Below are positions 17,736 to 25,648 of a stretch of 64,000 nucleotides of DNA, piece by piece. Both the position numbers and the translations under genes were made by a program. This DNA is from Mycolicibacterium sp. TY81 (GTDB taxonomy: Bacteria; Actinomycetota; Actinomycetes; Mycobacteriales; Mycobacteriaceae): NCBI RefSeq assembly GCF_018326285.1, contig NZ_AP023362.1, forward strand, positions 5,270,001-5,334,000. The letters are read 5' to 3'. Position 1 is the first letter of the stretch, and the number at the start of each line of letters is the position of its first letter. The notes below the pieces were generated by a model, which was not told where the DNA came from, did no database searches, and saw nothing but the letters and a program-made list of their open reading frames with translations.

Positions 17736-19019
17736 GTGACCAGCACCCGATCCGCCGGCCCGACCACGCGTCGGCCGCTTGCGCGATCCCTGCTGCTGGC
17801 CGCTGCGTTCGTTCTCCCGGCGGTGGCGCTGCGTCTCGCGGGCGTCCACCCGAACCCCGTCGTCTCGCTGTTGGCATTCGGCGCGGCTGTCGTCGCCGCC
17901 AGCTTCGTGCTGGCCTGGGCGGCCGAAGCAGCGCAGGTCGACGTGTCCGGTGGCCTCGCCATCGCCGTTCTGGCCCTGATCGCGGTGCTGCCCGAATACG
18001 CCGTCGACCTCTACTACGCCTACGTCGCCGGCCACAACGCCGAGTACGTGCAATACGCCGCCGCCAACATGACCGGCTCCAACCGGCTGCTCATGGGTAT
18101 CGGCTGGCCGGTCGTGGTGATCGTCGGTCTGTACGTCGCGCAGCGGATGTCGGCCGGCAAGAGCAGCAAACCGATGTTGTCGCTGGAACCCGGCAACCGC
18201 GTCGAGCTGGGCTTCCTGCTCATCGCCGGACTCGTCGCGTTCATCATCCCGACGACCGGCCGCATCCACCTGGTGCTCGGCGTGGCACTGCTGGCCTGGT
18301 TCGGCTTCTACCTCTACAAACTGACGCGCGGGGAGCCGGAGGAGCCCGAGCTCGTCGGTACTGCCGCGGCCATCGGCGCGCTGCCCGACCGGGCTCGCCG
18401 CATCACCGTCGTGACGTTGTTCGCGGTATCGGGTGCGGTCATCCTGATGTGTGCGGAGCCGTTCGCGAACAGCCTGGTCGACGCGGGCACCGAGCTGGGT
18501 GTCGACCGCTTCCTGCTGGTGCAGTGGCTCGCGCCGCTGGCCTCGGAGGCCCCGGAGTTCATCATCGCGACCATCTTCGCCGCGCGAGGGAAGAGCACCG
18601 CGGCCATCGCGACCCTCATCTCATCCAAGGTCAATCAGTGGACGCTGCTGATGGGCTCGCTGCCCATCGCCTACCTCGCCGGCGGTGGCGGCACCGAGCT
18701 GGTTCTCGACGGCCGGCAGGTCGAGGAGGTGCTGCTGACGGCCACCCAGACCATGATGGGCGTCGCGCTGATCCTGTCGCTGCGGTTCCACCGGGCGACG
18801 GCGTGGCTGCTGCTGGCGCTGTTCGTGGTGCAGTTCCCGATCACCTCGACCACCGGCCGCCTGGTGCTGTGCGGCGTCTACGGCGCGCTGACGGTGGTGG
18901 GCCTGATCATCAACCGTCGTCACATCGTCGCGACGCTGCGGGCGCCGTTCAGCGCCGGCGACAACGACGTCGACGGGGTGCGGTTCGACGGCCGGGAGTT
19001 GTCGATCGTCGGTCGCTGA
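17736..19019 (+). CDS. CaCA-family sodium/calcium (cation) antiporter
   Basis: A 427-residue inner-membrane antiporter with ten to eleven TM helices in two homologous halves. The GTG at 17736 (VTSTRSAGPTTRR) gives a short basic N-terminus; the frame start at 17700 adds a dozen unlikely residues. The alpha repeats carry the ion-binding acidic motifs: ALIAVLPEYAVDLYYAY...NMTGSN in half one and LASEAPEFIIATIFAARGKSTAAIATLISSKVNQWTLL in half two. These match the CaCA superfamily (YrbG/CAX-like). The transported ion cannot be read from sequence. Its last 100 nt overlap the end of the GMC oxidoreductase on the other strand. It is not part of the M. tuberculosis order. Confidence 0.85.
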   Translation: MTSTRSAGPTTRRPLARSLLLAAAFVLPAVALRLAGVHPNPVVSLLAFGAAVVAASFVLAWAAEAAQVDVSGGLAIAVLALIAVLPEYAVDLYYAYVAGHNAEYVQYAAANMTGSNRLLMGIGWPVVVIVGLYVAQRMSAGKSSKPMLSLEPGNRVELGFLLIAGLVAFIIPTTGRIHLVLGVALLAWFGFYLYKLTRGEPEEPELVGTAAAIGALPDRARRITVVTLFAVSGAVILMCAEPFANSLVDAGTELGVDRFLLVQWLAPLASEAPEFIIATIFAARGKSTAAIATLISSKVNQWTLLMGSLPIAYLAGGGGTELVLDGRQVEEVLLTATQTMMGVALILSLRFHRATAWLLLALFVVQFPITSTTGRLVLCGVYGALTVVGLIINRRHIVATLRAPFSAGDNDVDGVRFDGRELSIVGR

Positions 19020-20629
19020 CCGCGGTGACGAGCGGCGCGAACCGGCGAGTCCAGGATGAGGTCCGCGGCGCGCGCGGCCATCGCCATGGCAGGCGCATTT
19101 GTGTTGCCGGACAACATGATCGGCATGATCGACAGGTCGCCGACCCGTAGGCCGTCGATGCCGCGGACCCGCAACTGGTCATCGACGATGTCGTCGTCGT
19201 CCGGTCCCATGCCGCAGGTGCCGATCGCGTGGAAACCCGTCAGCCCCTGCGTCATCGCGGCGTGCAGGAGTTCATCGTCGGATTGGGTGTCGGGGCCGGG
19301 CGTCAGCTCCGTGGCGATGAGGTCGGCAATGGGCGACTGCTGGAACACCTCGCGCATGGCGCGCAGGACCCCGATGGCGGCGGTCCGGTCGTGGGCGGTG
19401 GCCAGATAGTTGGGGTCGATCATCAAAGGGTCGCCGGGGTCGGGTGAGCTGATCCAGACGCTGCCCTCCGACGTCGGGCGCAGAATCTCACCCATACAGG
19501 ACACGCCGGGCAGACGCTCGACGGTGCCGCCGGCGCCGGCCAGTGTCAGCGCGGTCACGAGCATCTGACCGTCGACGCGGGGCTGGTCGGGGGCGGTCTT
19601 GAAGAACGCGAGCACGTCGCCGGTCGGTGCGGCCAGTGGTCCCCGGCCGGTGGCGGCGTATCTGACGGTGGACCGGACCTTGCCGCACGTCGTCGACAGG
19701 TGGCGGTTGTGCCCGATGTTCCGATTGAGCCGGTAGGTGTTCACCAGGGTCCGGTGGTCGCGCATGCGCCGCCCGACGTTCGAGCGTTCCAGGTAGCGCG
19801 GCACGCCGGCGGCCGCGAGTACTTCGCTGGGCCCGATTCCGGAGAGCTGCAACAGTTTTGGTGATCCGAGCGCGCCCAGCGTGAGGATCACTTCGCGATT
19901 CGCCCGCACCACCGTCGTGAGTCCGTCCATCCGGAGCCTCACCCCCGTGGCGCGGCCCCGGGTGAACTCCAGTCGCTCTGCCGTGGCGCCGGTGAGCACC
20001 TGCAGGTTGGGGCGGGCGCGCACCGGGTCCAGGAATGCGGTGGCGGCGCTGACCCGTCTGCCGTTGTAAATGGTTGCGGGCGAAAGCCCGATGCGCGGCT
20101 CGTCTGTTTCGTTCAGGTCGCAGAGGGGCCGCAGGCCCAGGCGGGTACCGGCGGCGATCGTCGTCAGCGCGAGCGGGTCGGGGTCGCGGACGACGCTGAT
20201 CGCCAGTTCGCCGCCGAACCCGCGCGTGGACGACTGACCGATGGTGTTGTGTTCGAAGCTTCGGTACGCGGCGAGGATGTGGTCCCAGCCCCAGCCGGGA
20301 TTGCCCAGCTGTTCGAGCTCGTCGAAGTCGGCTTTCTGGCCGCGGTTGTAGACCATGCCGTTGACCGAGCTGGACCCGCCGAGGACCTTGCCGCGTGGCC
20401 ACAGTTCGGTGGTGCCGTGCGGTCCGAGGGGAATGGTCTGGTGCTGCCAGATGTACCGCGGGTCGCCGAACAAGCGGCTGCCGAGTTTGGGGACGCGAAG
20501 GTAGGGGCTACGCGCACGGCCGCCGGCCTCGATGAGGAGTACCCGGTTGCGGGGATCGGCGGACAGGCGATTGGCCAGCACGCACCCCGCCGTCCCGGCG
20601 CCCACCACGAGGTAATCGAATGTGGCCAT
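18920..20629 (-). CDS. GMC-family FAD oxidoreductase (choline dehydrogenase-like)
   Basis: A 569-residue flavoprotein. The ATG at 20629 follows GGAGGT. The N-terminal ADP-binding fold is FDYLVVGAGTAGCVLANRLS (residues 4-22) with the acidic end LLIEAGG; the GMC signature 1 region is ELWPRGKVLGGSSSVNGMVYNRG, and the C-terminal active site is GFHAIGTCGMG, followed by DLSIMPIMLSGNTNAPAMAMAARAADLIL. Substrate unknown: an alcohol. After the usual family end there are about 40 extra Arg/Ser/Thr-rich residues, read through the antisense end of the antiporter; this tail probably arose by stop-codon loss. Its promoter region contains the TTTGCCAAAA repeats. Confidence 0.9.
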   Translation of the reverse strand: MATFDYLVVGAGTAGCVLANRLSADPRNRVLLIEAGGRARSPYLRVPKLGSRLFGDPRYIWQHQTIPLGPHGTTELWPRGKVLGGSSSVNGMVYNRGQKADFDELEQLGNPGWGWDHILAAYRSFEHNTIGQSSTRGFGGELAISVVRDPDPLALTTIAAGTRLGLRPLCDLNETDEPRIGLSPATIYNGRRVSAATAFLDPVRARPNLQVLTGATAERLEFTRGRATGVRLRMDGLTTVVRANREVILTLGALGSPKLLQLSGIGPSEVLAAAGVPRYLERSNVGRRMRDHRTLVNTYRLNRNIGHNRHLSTTCGKVRSTVRYAATGRGPLAAPTGDVLAFFKTAPDQPRVDGQMLVTALTLAGAGGTVERLPGVSCMGEILRPTSEGSVWISSPDPGDPLMIDPNYLATAHDRTAAIGVLRAMREVFQQSPIADLIATELTPGPDTQSDDELLHAAMTQGLTGFHAIGTCGMGPDDDDIVDDQLRVRGIDGLRVGDLSIMPIMLSGNTNAPAMAMAARAADLILDSPVRAARHRGQRPTIDNSRPSNRTPSTSLSPALNGARSVATM

Positions 20630-20657
20630 CGCGACCTCCGGTCGGCGTCATCAAAAC

Positions 20658-20772
20658 TTTGCCAAAACTACAGTCGCAAGCTCACGACATCGACAGATAG
20701 TCGCATAGATCTGCAAAATATGTCGATTCAATCTACTTCTGGCGATTAGCTGAGAGTTTGCCAAAATTGCAG
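20658..20772. promoter_or_regulatory. Direct repeat TTTGCCAAAA pair upstream of GMC oxidoreductase
   Basis: TTTGCCAAAACTACAG (20658-20673) and TTTGCCAAAATTGCAG (20757-20772) match at 14 of 16 positions, with an AT-rich stretch between them in the divergent region of the GMC gene and fadD4. Spaced direct repeats like this can be regulator half-sites. No known motif is recognised. Confidence 0.4.
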
Positions 20773-20859
20773 GGATGGCAGAATATCGGCCGTCCGCCGA
20801 GCGTTGCCGACCGCCGTCAGGTGGTTGTCGACGCCGCAGAATTCGGCACACCCACCTTC

Positions 20860-20890
20860 TTGACAGGTGTCAAGTCACCTGTCGTAGAGT
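20860..20890 (+). promoter_or_regulatory. fadD4 promoter with embedded operator palindrome
   Basis: TTGACA (20860-20865) and TAGAGT (20885-20890) form a -35/-10 pair with a 19-nt spacer. A perfect 8-bp inverted repeat, GACAGGTG (20862-20869) and CACCTGTC (20876-20883), overlaps the -35 and spacer, the normal place for a TetR/GntR-type repressor. The ATG at 20897 lies seven nt after the -10 and has no Shine-Dalgarno, so the mRNA is probably leaderless. Confidence 0.65.
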
Positions 20891-20896
20891 GCCGTC

Positions 20897-22414
20897 ATGC
20901 AGATTCGCCAGCACGTGGGCAGCGGGAAACCGGCCGTGATCTTGCACCCGTCCGGCACGGTGGTGACGTTCGACGAGTTGGAGGCCCGAGCCAACCGGCT
21001 GGCGCATCACTTCCGGGCCAACGGGCTCGCCGAGGGTGACGTCGTTGCCATCCTGATGGAAAACAACGAGCACATGCATGCGGCGATGTGGGGCGCGCGG
21101 CGCAGTGGCCTGTACTACGTGCCGATCAACATTCACCTGACACCCGCTGAAGCCGCCTACATCATCGAGAACAGTGGCGCCGCCGCGGTGATCGGTTCCG
21201 CGGCCCTCAGTGACACGTGTGCCGGCTTGGCCGAGCACCTGAAGGGTGGGCTGCCCAAGCTGCTCATGATCGCCGACGGTGAGCTGCCAGGCTGGGATCG
21301 CTACCCGGAATGCGTTGCGGCCTATCCCGATACGCCGATCGACGACGAGATCGAAGGCGACCTGCTGCAGTACTCGTCGGGCACGACGGGGCGCCCGAAG
21401 GGCATCAAGCGCGAGCTGACGCATCTGCCGCCGGCCGAGGTGCCCGGGCTCATGAAGATGCTGATGAGCTTCTGGCTCCCCAAGGATGCCGTCTACCTGA
21501 GCCCGGCGCCGCTGTACCACACCGCGCCCTCGGTGTGGTCGATGCAGATTCAGGCCGAGGGCGTCACCACGGTCGTGATGGAGAAGTTCGACGCCGAGGG
21601 CTGTCTGGACGCCATCGCGCGCTACGGCATCACGCACGGCCAGTTCGTGCCCGTGATGTTCACCCGGATGCTGAAACTGCCGCAGTCCGTGCGGGATTCG
21701 TACGACCTGTCGTCGCTCAAGCGCGTCATGCACGCCGCTGCCCCGTGCCCGGTGGAGATCAAGAAGCAGATGATCGACTGGTGGGGCCCGATCGTCGACG
21801 AGTACTACGCGTCGTCCGAGGCCATCGGCTCCACGCTGATCACGGCCGAGGACTGGCTGATCCACCCCGGGTCGGTCGGCAAGCCCATGCTGGGCGTCCT
21901 GCACATCCTCGACGAGGACGGCAACGAGCAGCCGCAGGGCGTACCGGGCGAGATCTATTTCGAGGGCGGGAACACCTTCGAGTACCTGGACGACGCCGAA
22001 AAGACCGCGGCTTCAAGGGATGCGCACGGCTGGGCGACCGTCGGCGACATCGGCTACCTCGACGAGGACGGCTACCTCTACCTCACCGACCGCCGGCATC
22101 ACATGATCATCAGTGGCGGTGTGAACATCTATCCGCAGGAAGCGGAGAACGTCCTCGTCACGCATCCCAAGGTGATGGACGCCGCGGTGTTCGGTATTCC
22201 GGATGCCGAGATGGGCCAGAGCGTGAAAGCGGTTGTGCAGACCGTGGATCCGGCCGACGGCACCGAGGAGTTCGGTGCGGAGCTGCTGACCTGGTTGCGG
22301 GACCGGCTGACGCACTACAAGTGCCCGCGGTCCATCTCCTTCGAAGCGCAATTACCGCGGACCGACACGGGCAAGCTGTACAAGCAATCGCTGATCGAGA
22401 AGTACTCTGTGTGA
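20897..22414 (+). CDS. fadD4: Acyl-CoA synthetase FadD4-like
   Basis: A 505-residue ANL-superfamily enzyme that would adenylate a carboxylic acid and load it on CoA. ATG 20897 (MQIRQHVGSGKPAVILHPSG) is probably the leaderless start. Motifs: LLQYSSGTTGRPKGIKRE (P-loop A3, about residues 156-172), EYYASSEAIG (A5), GWATVGDIGYLDEDGYLYLTDRRHHMIISGGVNIYP (A7-A8, starting at about residue 377) and the C-terminal lysine motif PRTDTGKLYKQ (A10). Its position before an Rv0216 orthologue matches fadD4 (Rv0214); Rv0215c (fadE3) is absent here. The substrate is not deducible. It is followed one nt later by the hotdog hydratase, so the two form an operon. Confidence 0.88.
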   Translation: MQIRQHVGSGKPAVILHPSGTVVTFDELEARANRLAHHFRANGLAEGDVVAILMENNEHMHAAMWGARRSGLYYVPINIHLTPAEAAYIIENSGAAAVIGSAALSDTCAGLAEHLKGGLPKLLMIADGELPGWDRYPECVAAYPDTPIDDEIEGDLLQYSSGTTGRPKGIKRELTHLPPAEVPGLMKMLMSFWLPKDAVYLSPAPLYHTAPSVWSMQIQAEGVTTVVMEKFDAEGCLDAIARYGITHGQFVPVMFTRMLKLPQSVRDSYDLSSLKRVMHAAAPCPVEIKKQMIDWWGPIVDEYYASSEAIGSTLITAEDWLIHPGSVGKPMLGVLHILDEDGNEQPQGVPGEIYFEGGNTFEYLDDAEKTAASRDAHGWATVGDIGYLDEDGYLYLTDRRHHMIISGGVNIYPQEAENVLVTHPKVMDAAVFGIPDAEMGQSVKAVVQTVDPADGTEEFGAELLTWLRDRLTHYKCPRSISFEAQLPRTDTGKLYKQSLIEKYSV

Positions 22415-22415
22415 C

Positions 22416-23399
22416 GTGCCCACTGGCGGACCGTTTTTCGAGGACCTCAGCATAGGTCAGGTCTTCGACTGGGCGCCCGGCATGACGCTCACCGACGGTG
22501 CGGCGGCGGTACACCAGGCCATCGTCGGTGACCGGATGCGGCTGCCGTTGGACGCCGCTCTGGCCGCCGCGGTCACCGGATCACCGCGGGCGCTGGCGCA
22601 CCCCGCGCTGGTGTGCGACATCGCGATCGGTCAGTCGACGCTGGTGACCCGACGAGTCAAGGCGAATCTGTTCTACCGCGGGCTGCGGTTCCACCGCTTC
22701 CCGCACATCGGCGACACCATCACCACCCGCACCGAAGTCGTTGGGCTCAAACAGAATTCAGTCAAGCCGGGCCGGCCGCGTACGGGGCTGGCGGCGCTGC
22801 GCATGATCACCATCGACCAGGACGGCCGCACGGTGCTCGACTTCCACCGGTGCGCCATGCTGCCCCTGCGCGACGACGCCGACGACACCGGCCACGCCGA
22901 CGACCTCAGCACCATCGGCAGTGCCACGCCCGGGCTCCCGGACCCGACTTCGGAGTGGAATGCCGACGCGTGGCGCTCGGGGGCGCCCGGCGAGAATTTC
23001 GATCCGGAGCTCGCCGGCCAGGTGTTCACCAGCACGGCCGACGTCGTCAGCAGCGCCCCGGAACTGGCCCGCCTGACCCTCAACGTCGCTGCCACGCATC
23101 ATGATTCGCGCGTGGCCGGCACTCGGCTGGTGTACGGCGGGCACACCATCGGCCTGGCGCTTGCCCAGGCCACCCGGCTCCTGCCGAACATCGTCACCGT
23201 CCTGGGCTGGGAGTCCTGCGACCACACCGGCCCCGTGCACGAGGGCGACACTCTCTACAGCGAGTTGCACGTCGAGGCCGCGCACGAGACGCCGGGCCGC
23301 GGCGGGACACTCGATCTGCGGTCCGTGGTGTTCGCGGTCGACGCCGACGGACCCGACCGGCAGGTACTGGACTGGCGGTTCAGCGTCCTGCAGTTCTGA
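22416..23399 (+). CDS. Double-hotdog dehydratase-like protein (Rv0216 orthologue)
   Basis: A 327-residue protein with two MaoC-like hotdog halves. GTG 22416 starts immediately after the fadD4 stop. The N-terminal half has GQVFDWAPGMTLTDGAAAVHQAIVGDRMRLPLD; the C-terminal half has FTSTADVVSSAPELARLTLNVAATHHDSR...RLVYGGHTIGLALAQA, which retains the Asn...His-His-Asp arrangement typical of R-hydratase-like folds, although not the classical GDxNPxH string. The crystal structure of M. tuberculosis Rv0216 shows a double hotdog of unknown substrate. Coupling with fadD4 suggests hydration of an enoyl-CoA made by that synthetase. Confidence 0.87.
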   Translation: MPTGGPFFEDLSIGQVFDWAPGMTLTDGAAAVHQAIVGDRMRLPLDAALAAAVTGSPRALAHPALVCDIAIGQSTLVTRRVKANLFYRGLRFHRFPHIGDTITTRTEVVGLKQNSVKPGRPRTGLAALRMITIDQDGRTVLDFHRCAMLPLRDDADDTGHADDLSTIGSATPGLPDPTSEWNADAWRSGAPGENFDPELAGQVFTSTADVVSSAPELARLTLNVAATHHDSRVAGTRLVYGGHTIGLALAQATRLLPNIVTVLGWESCDHTGPVHEGDTLYSELHVEAAHETPGRGGTLDLRSVVFAVDADGPDRQVLDWRFSVLQF

Positions 23400-23418
23400 G
23401 CATTGTCAGAATGGCGGC

Positions 23419-24450
23419 GTGAGCGCGTTGCGGTTGTCCGATCTGGGCAGTGACCCGGAGTCGGTGCTGCGGCTGGTCCGGTTTTTCGACGACCTCGATG
23501 CCTCGGGTGTCGACGGGGTGCTGGAGGCGGCGCAGGTCGTCGCCGGGTGTCCCGTCCACGTGCGGTGGGACGGCTCGGCACCAGAGGTCTGGCTGGAGCG
23601 CGACGCCCCGGCCCACCCGTTGGACGGCGTCCTGCTCGACCGGGTGCGGCACACGCTGGGTGACATCGGCGCCCGGGTGCCGCCGAGCTTCGGTGACCCG
23701 GCGCTGGTCGAGGTGGTGCTGTCGAGCCGGGAGCGCCCGGAGGACCGGGCGCGGGCGATCAGGCTGCTGGGGCTCGACGAGTCCCGCGAGGTCAGGGTGC
23801 TGGCGGTGTCGGCACAGTCGTCGCCGGAAGCCCTGCGAGTCATCACGTCGGCCCTGACCGCGGTGTCGGTGCGGACCGCGGACCTGGGCACCGCGACGGC
23901 GGTGGTGTGCCAGGGCCGGACCGACACGCGTGCGCTGTCCGACGAACTGGACCAGGCGATCGTCACGGCATTCCCGGCGCCGTTACCGGTCGGCGCCGAC
24001 CGGGGGCCGTGGGTCGGTCTCGGGGCGGCTGGCGGCGTGTTCGCGGCGCCGACCTCGTGGTCCCAGGCGCTGCGGGCGCTGCGCTTCGCGTCGTCGACCG
24101 GTTTCGGGCGGCGTGCCGTCGCCTACGAGCGGTTGAGCGCGCTCGAGCTGCTGGCCGAGCTGCCGCCCGAGGCCACGCGCGGCAGTCACGCGCTGGCCCG
24201 CATCAACGAGATCGCGGCGACACCCACCGGCCGGCTGCAGGTCGAGACGGCCGAGGCGTTCTGCGTGTTCGGTTCGCTGCGGCGGACGGCCGAGGAGCTG
24301 CACGTGCACCACAGCACCGTGGCCGCGCGGCTCGCGCACATCGAATCCCAGTTGGGCTGGGATATGGACGATCCGCTGGACCGGTTCTCGGCGACCCTCG
24401 TGCTGATGATCCGCCGGATCGCGCTGTCGTCGGCGGAGCTGACGGACTGA
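23419..24450 (+). CDS. PucR-type HTH transcriptional regulator
   Basis: A 343-residue regulator. GTG 23419 (VSALRLSDLGSDPESVL) is chosen; the frame extends upstream to 23101 inside the previous gene with no protein-like content. The middle part (about 110-260) resembles a GGDEF-like/CdaR region. The C-terminal 55 residues form the PucR HTH_30 domain: LQVETAEAFCVFGSLRRTAEELHVHHSTVAARLAHIESQLG. The gene lies 19 nt after the hydratase, so it may be cotranscribed with fadD4 and control it. The inducer is unknown. Its stop is six nt from the converging thioesterase stop. Confidence 0.82.
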   Translation: MSALRLSDLGSDPESVLRLVRFFDDLDASGVDGVLEAAQVVAGCPVHVRWDGSAPEVWLERDAPAHPLDGVLLDRVRHTLGDIGARVPPSFGDPALVEVVLSSRERPEDRARAIRLLGLDESREVRVLAVSAQSSPEALRVITSALTAVSVRTADLGTATAVVCQGRTDTRALSDELDQAIVTAFPAPLPVGADRGPWVGLGAAGGVFAAPTSWSQALRALRFASSTGFGRRAVAYERLSALELLAELPPEATRGSHALARINEIAATPTGRLQVETAEAFCVFGSLRRTAEELHVHHSTVAARLAHIESQLGWDMDDPLDRFSATLVLMIRRIALSSAELTD

Positions 24451-24456
24451 GCCCGG

Positions 24457-24885
24457 TCAGCCCGCAAGCGGAACGATCATGAACGTGGCAGTGGACCGGG
24501 CCAACACCCGCTCCGCGGCGTCGACAATCGAGCATTCGCAGCTCAGCAGCCGGCGTCCGACATTCACCACCTGGGCTTCGGCGACCAGCGGGCCGCCGTG
24601 CGGCTGCCGGTAGTACCGGACATGCATGTCGGTGGTGACGGGGATTTCTGATCCGAGGTCGAAGAGTCCTTCGAGGCAAAAGCCGGACGCGGCGTCTGCG
24701 AGCGTCGCCAGCATCCCGCCGTGGATGCCGCCGGGCGTGATCCCTTCGAGGTCCGGCGCGAGCGGCATCGACAGGATCGCGACACCCTGCTCCTGCCAGA
24801 CCACGCTGAGCTGCAGGTGTCGGTGAACGGGAGACCGCCGCAGATCTTGGGTCGCTTCGAGCGGATCGCGGAACGCGTGCGCCAT
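24457..24885 (-). CDS. PaaI-type hotdog thioesterase
   Basis: A 142-residue single-hotdog protein. The ATG at 24885 sits seven nt after AGGAGGTG. The catalytic region is GGIHGGMLATLADAASGF (residues 52-69): the GGIHGG loop plus the Asp on the central helix are typical of PaaI/4HBT-II acyl-CoA thioesterases. The strand TTDMHVRYYRQPHGGPLVAEAQVV also matches. It would hydrolyse an acyl- or aryl-CoA and recycle CoA. It is transcribed divergently from the steroid-type operon, across a 205-nt region with a perfect palindrome. Confidence 0.85.
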   Translation of the reverse strand: MAHAFRDPLEATQDLRRSPVHRHLQLSVVWQEQGVAILSMPLAPDLEGITPGGIHGGMLATLADAASGFCLEGLFDLGSEIPVTTDMHVRYYRQPHGGPLVAEAQVVNVGRRLLSCECSIVDAAERVLARSTATFMIVPLAG

Positions 24886-24960
24886 GGCCGGGCACCTCCT
24901 GTCGCGCGGGAGATCCGCATGTTATCGCCCTCAGCAACGGCCGGCACTGATTAGCCGTAT

Positions 24961-24974
24961 CCGACGATCGTCGG
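24961..24974. promoter_or_regulatory. 14-bp perfect palindrome in divergent promoter region
   Basis: CCGACGATCGTCGG, followed by the partial palindrome GGGAAATATCCC (24973-24984). It lies between the thioesterase start (24885) and the steroid-type operon start (25091), so it could serve both. The motif differs from KstR and KstR2 consensus sequences. Confidence 0.4.
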
Positions 24975-25090
24975 GAAATATCCCGGTAAGACGCGACGTA
25001 TGTCGGATGACCGCGCGCGTCCGGGTTCGTGATGATGGCCACACAAGCGTGAACAGTCCACGCTCAGCCACAGACCCGAGGAGTACCCAC

Positions 25091-25648
25091 ATGGCCGTCA
25101 TCGACCCCACCAAGACCTGGGAACTGGTGGAGGAACGACTGTCGCGCACGACGAACGAGCGCCATCGCCAGGTCCTGGGCATCGTGCTCGAACACATGAA
25201 GGCGGAGGCCGTGCCGGACATGGATCGTCTGATGGCCACGTTGTCCCCGAACCCGGATTACCACTTCTGGTACGCCAACACCGACATGGGCCCGAAGACC
25301 ACCGAAGGCGTGCGCGCCTATTACGAGGCGTTCGTGGCCAGCGGCGCGAATCATCTCGTCTTCGAGGTCGATCGCCTCGCCGTCGACGATGATCTGGTGA
25401 TGACCGAAGGCTGGATGAAGATGATCTACCCGGGCGCGTCCGCGCAGGCCATCGGCGTCGACGTCGACGACCCGAACGGCGACTACCTGCTGGTGTTCCG
25501 TCAGCTGATCAACTGGCCGATCGACGCCGACGGCCTGATCATCGGCGAGGACGCGTATCAGACCGGCCCGGTCAGCGTCACCAAGCTCGGTGTGGCAGAC
25601 CTGCCGCAGGCGTACATCGACCAGAAGGCCGCCGCCGCCAATGCCTGA
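25091..25648 (+). CDS. SnoaL/NTF2-like protein
   Basis: A 185-residue soluble protein. ATG 25091 follows GAGGAGT at the right distance; the longer frame from 24884 covers the promoter region. Helix-strand order and the segment PDMDRLMATLSPNPDYHFWY...GVRAYYEAFVASGANHLVFEVDRLAVDDDLVMTEG match the SnoaL-like/NTF2 cone fold, which includes ketosteroid isomerases and small hydratases. As first gene of an operon with FadD17-like, KstD-like and KshA-like genes, it may act on a steroid intermediate, but no catalytic residue can be assigned with certainty. Its stop overlaps the next start by eight nt. Confidence 0.75.
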   Translation: MAVIDPTKTWELVEERLSRTTNERHRQVLGIVLEHMKAEAVPDMDRLMATLSPNPDYHFWYANTDMGPKTTEGVRAYYEAFVASGANHLVFEVDRLAVDDDLVMTEGWMKMIYPGASAQAIGVDVDDPNGDYLLVFRQLINWPIDADGLIIGEDAYQTGPVSVTKLGVADLPQAYIDQKAAAANA

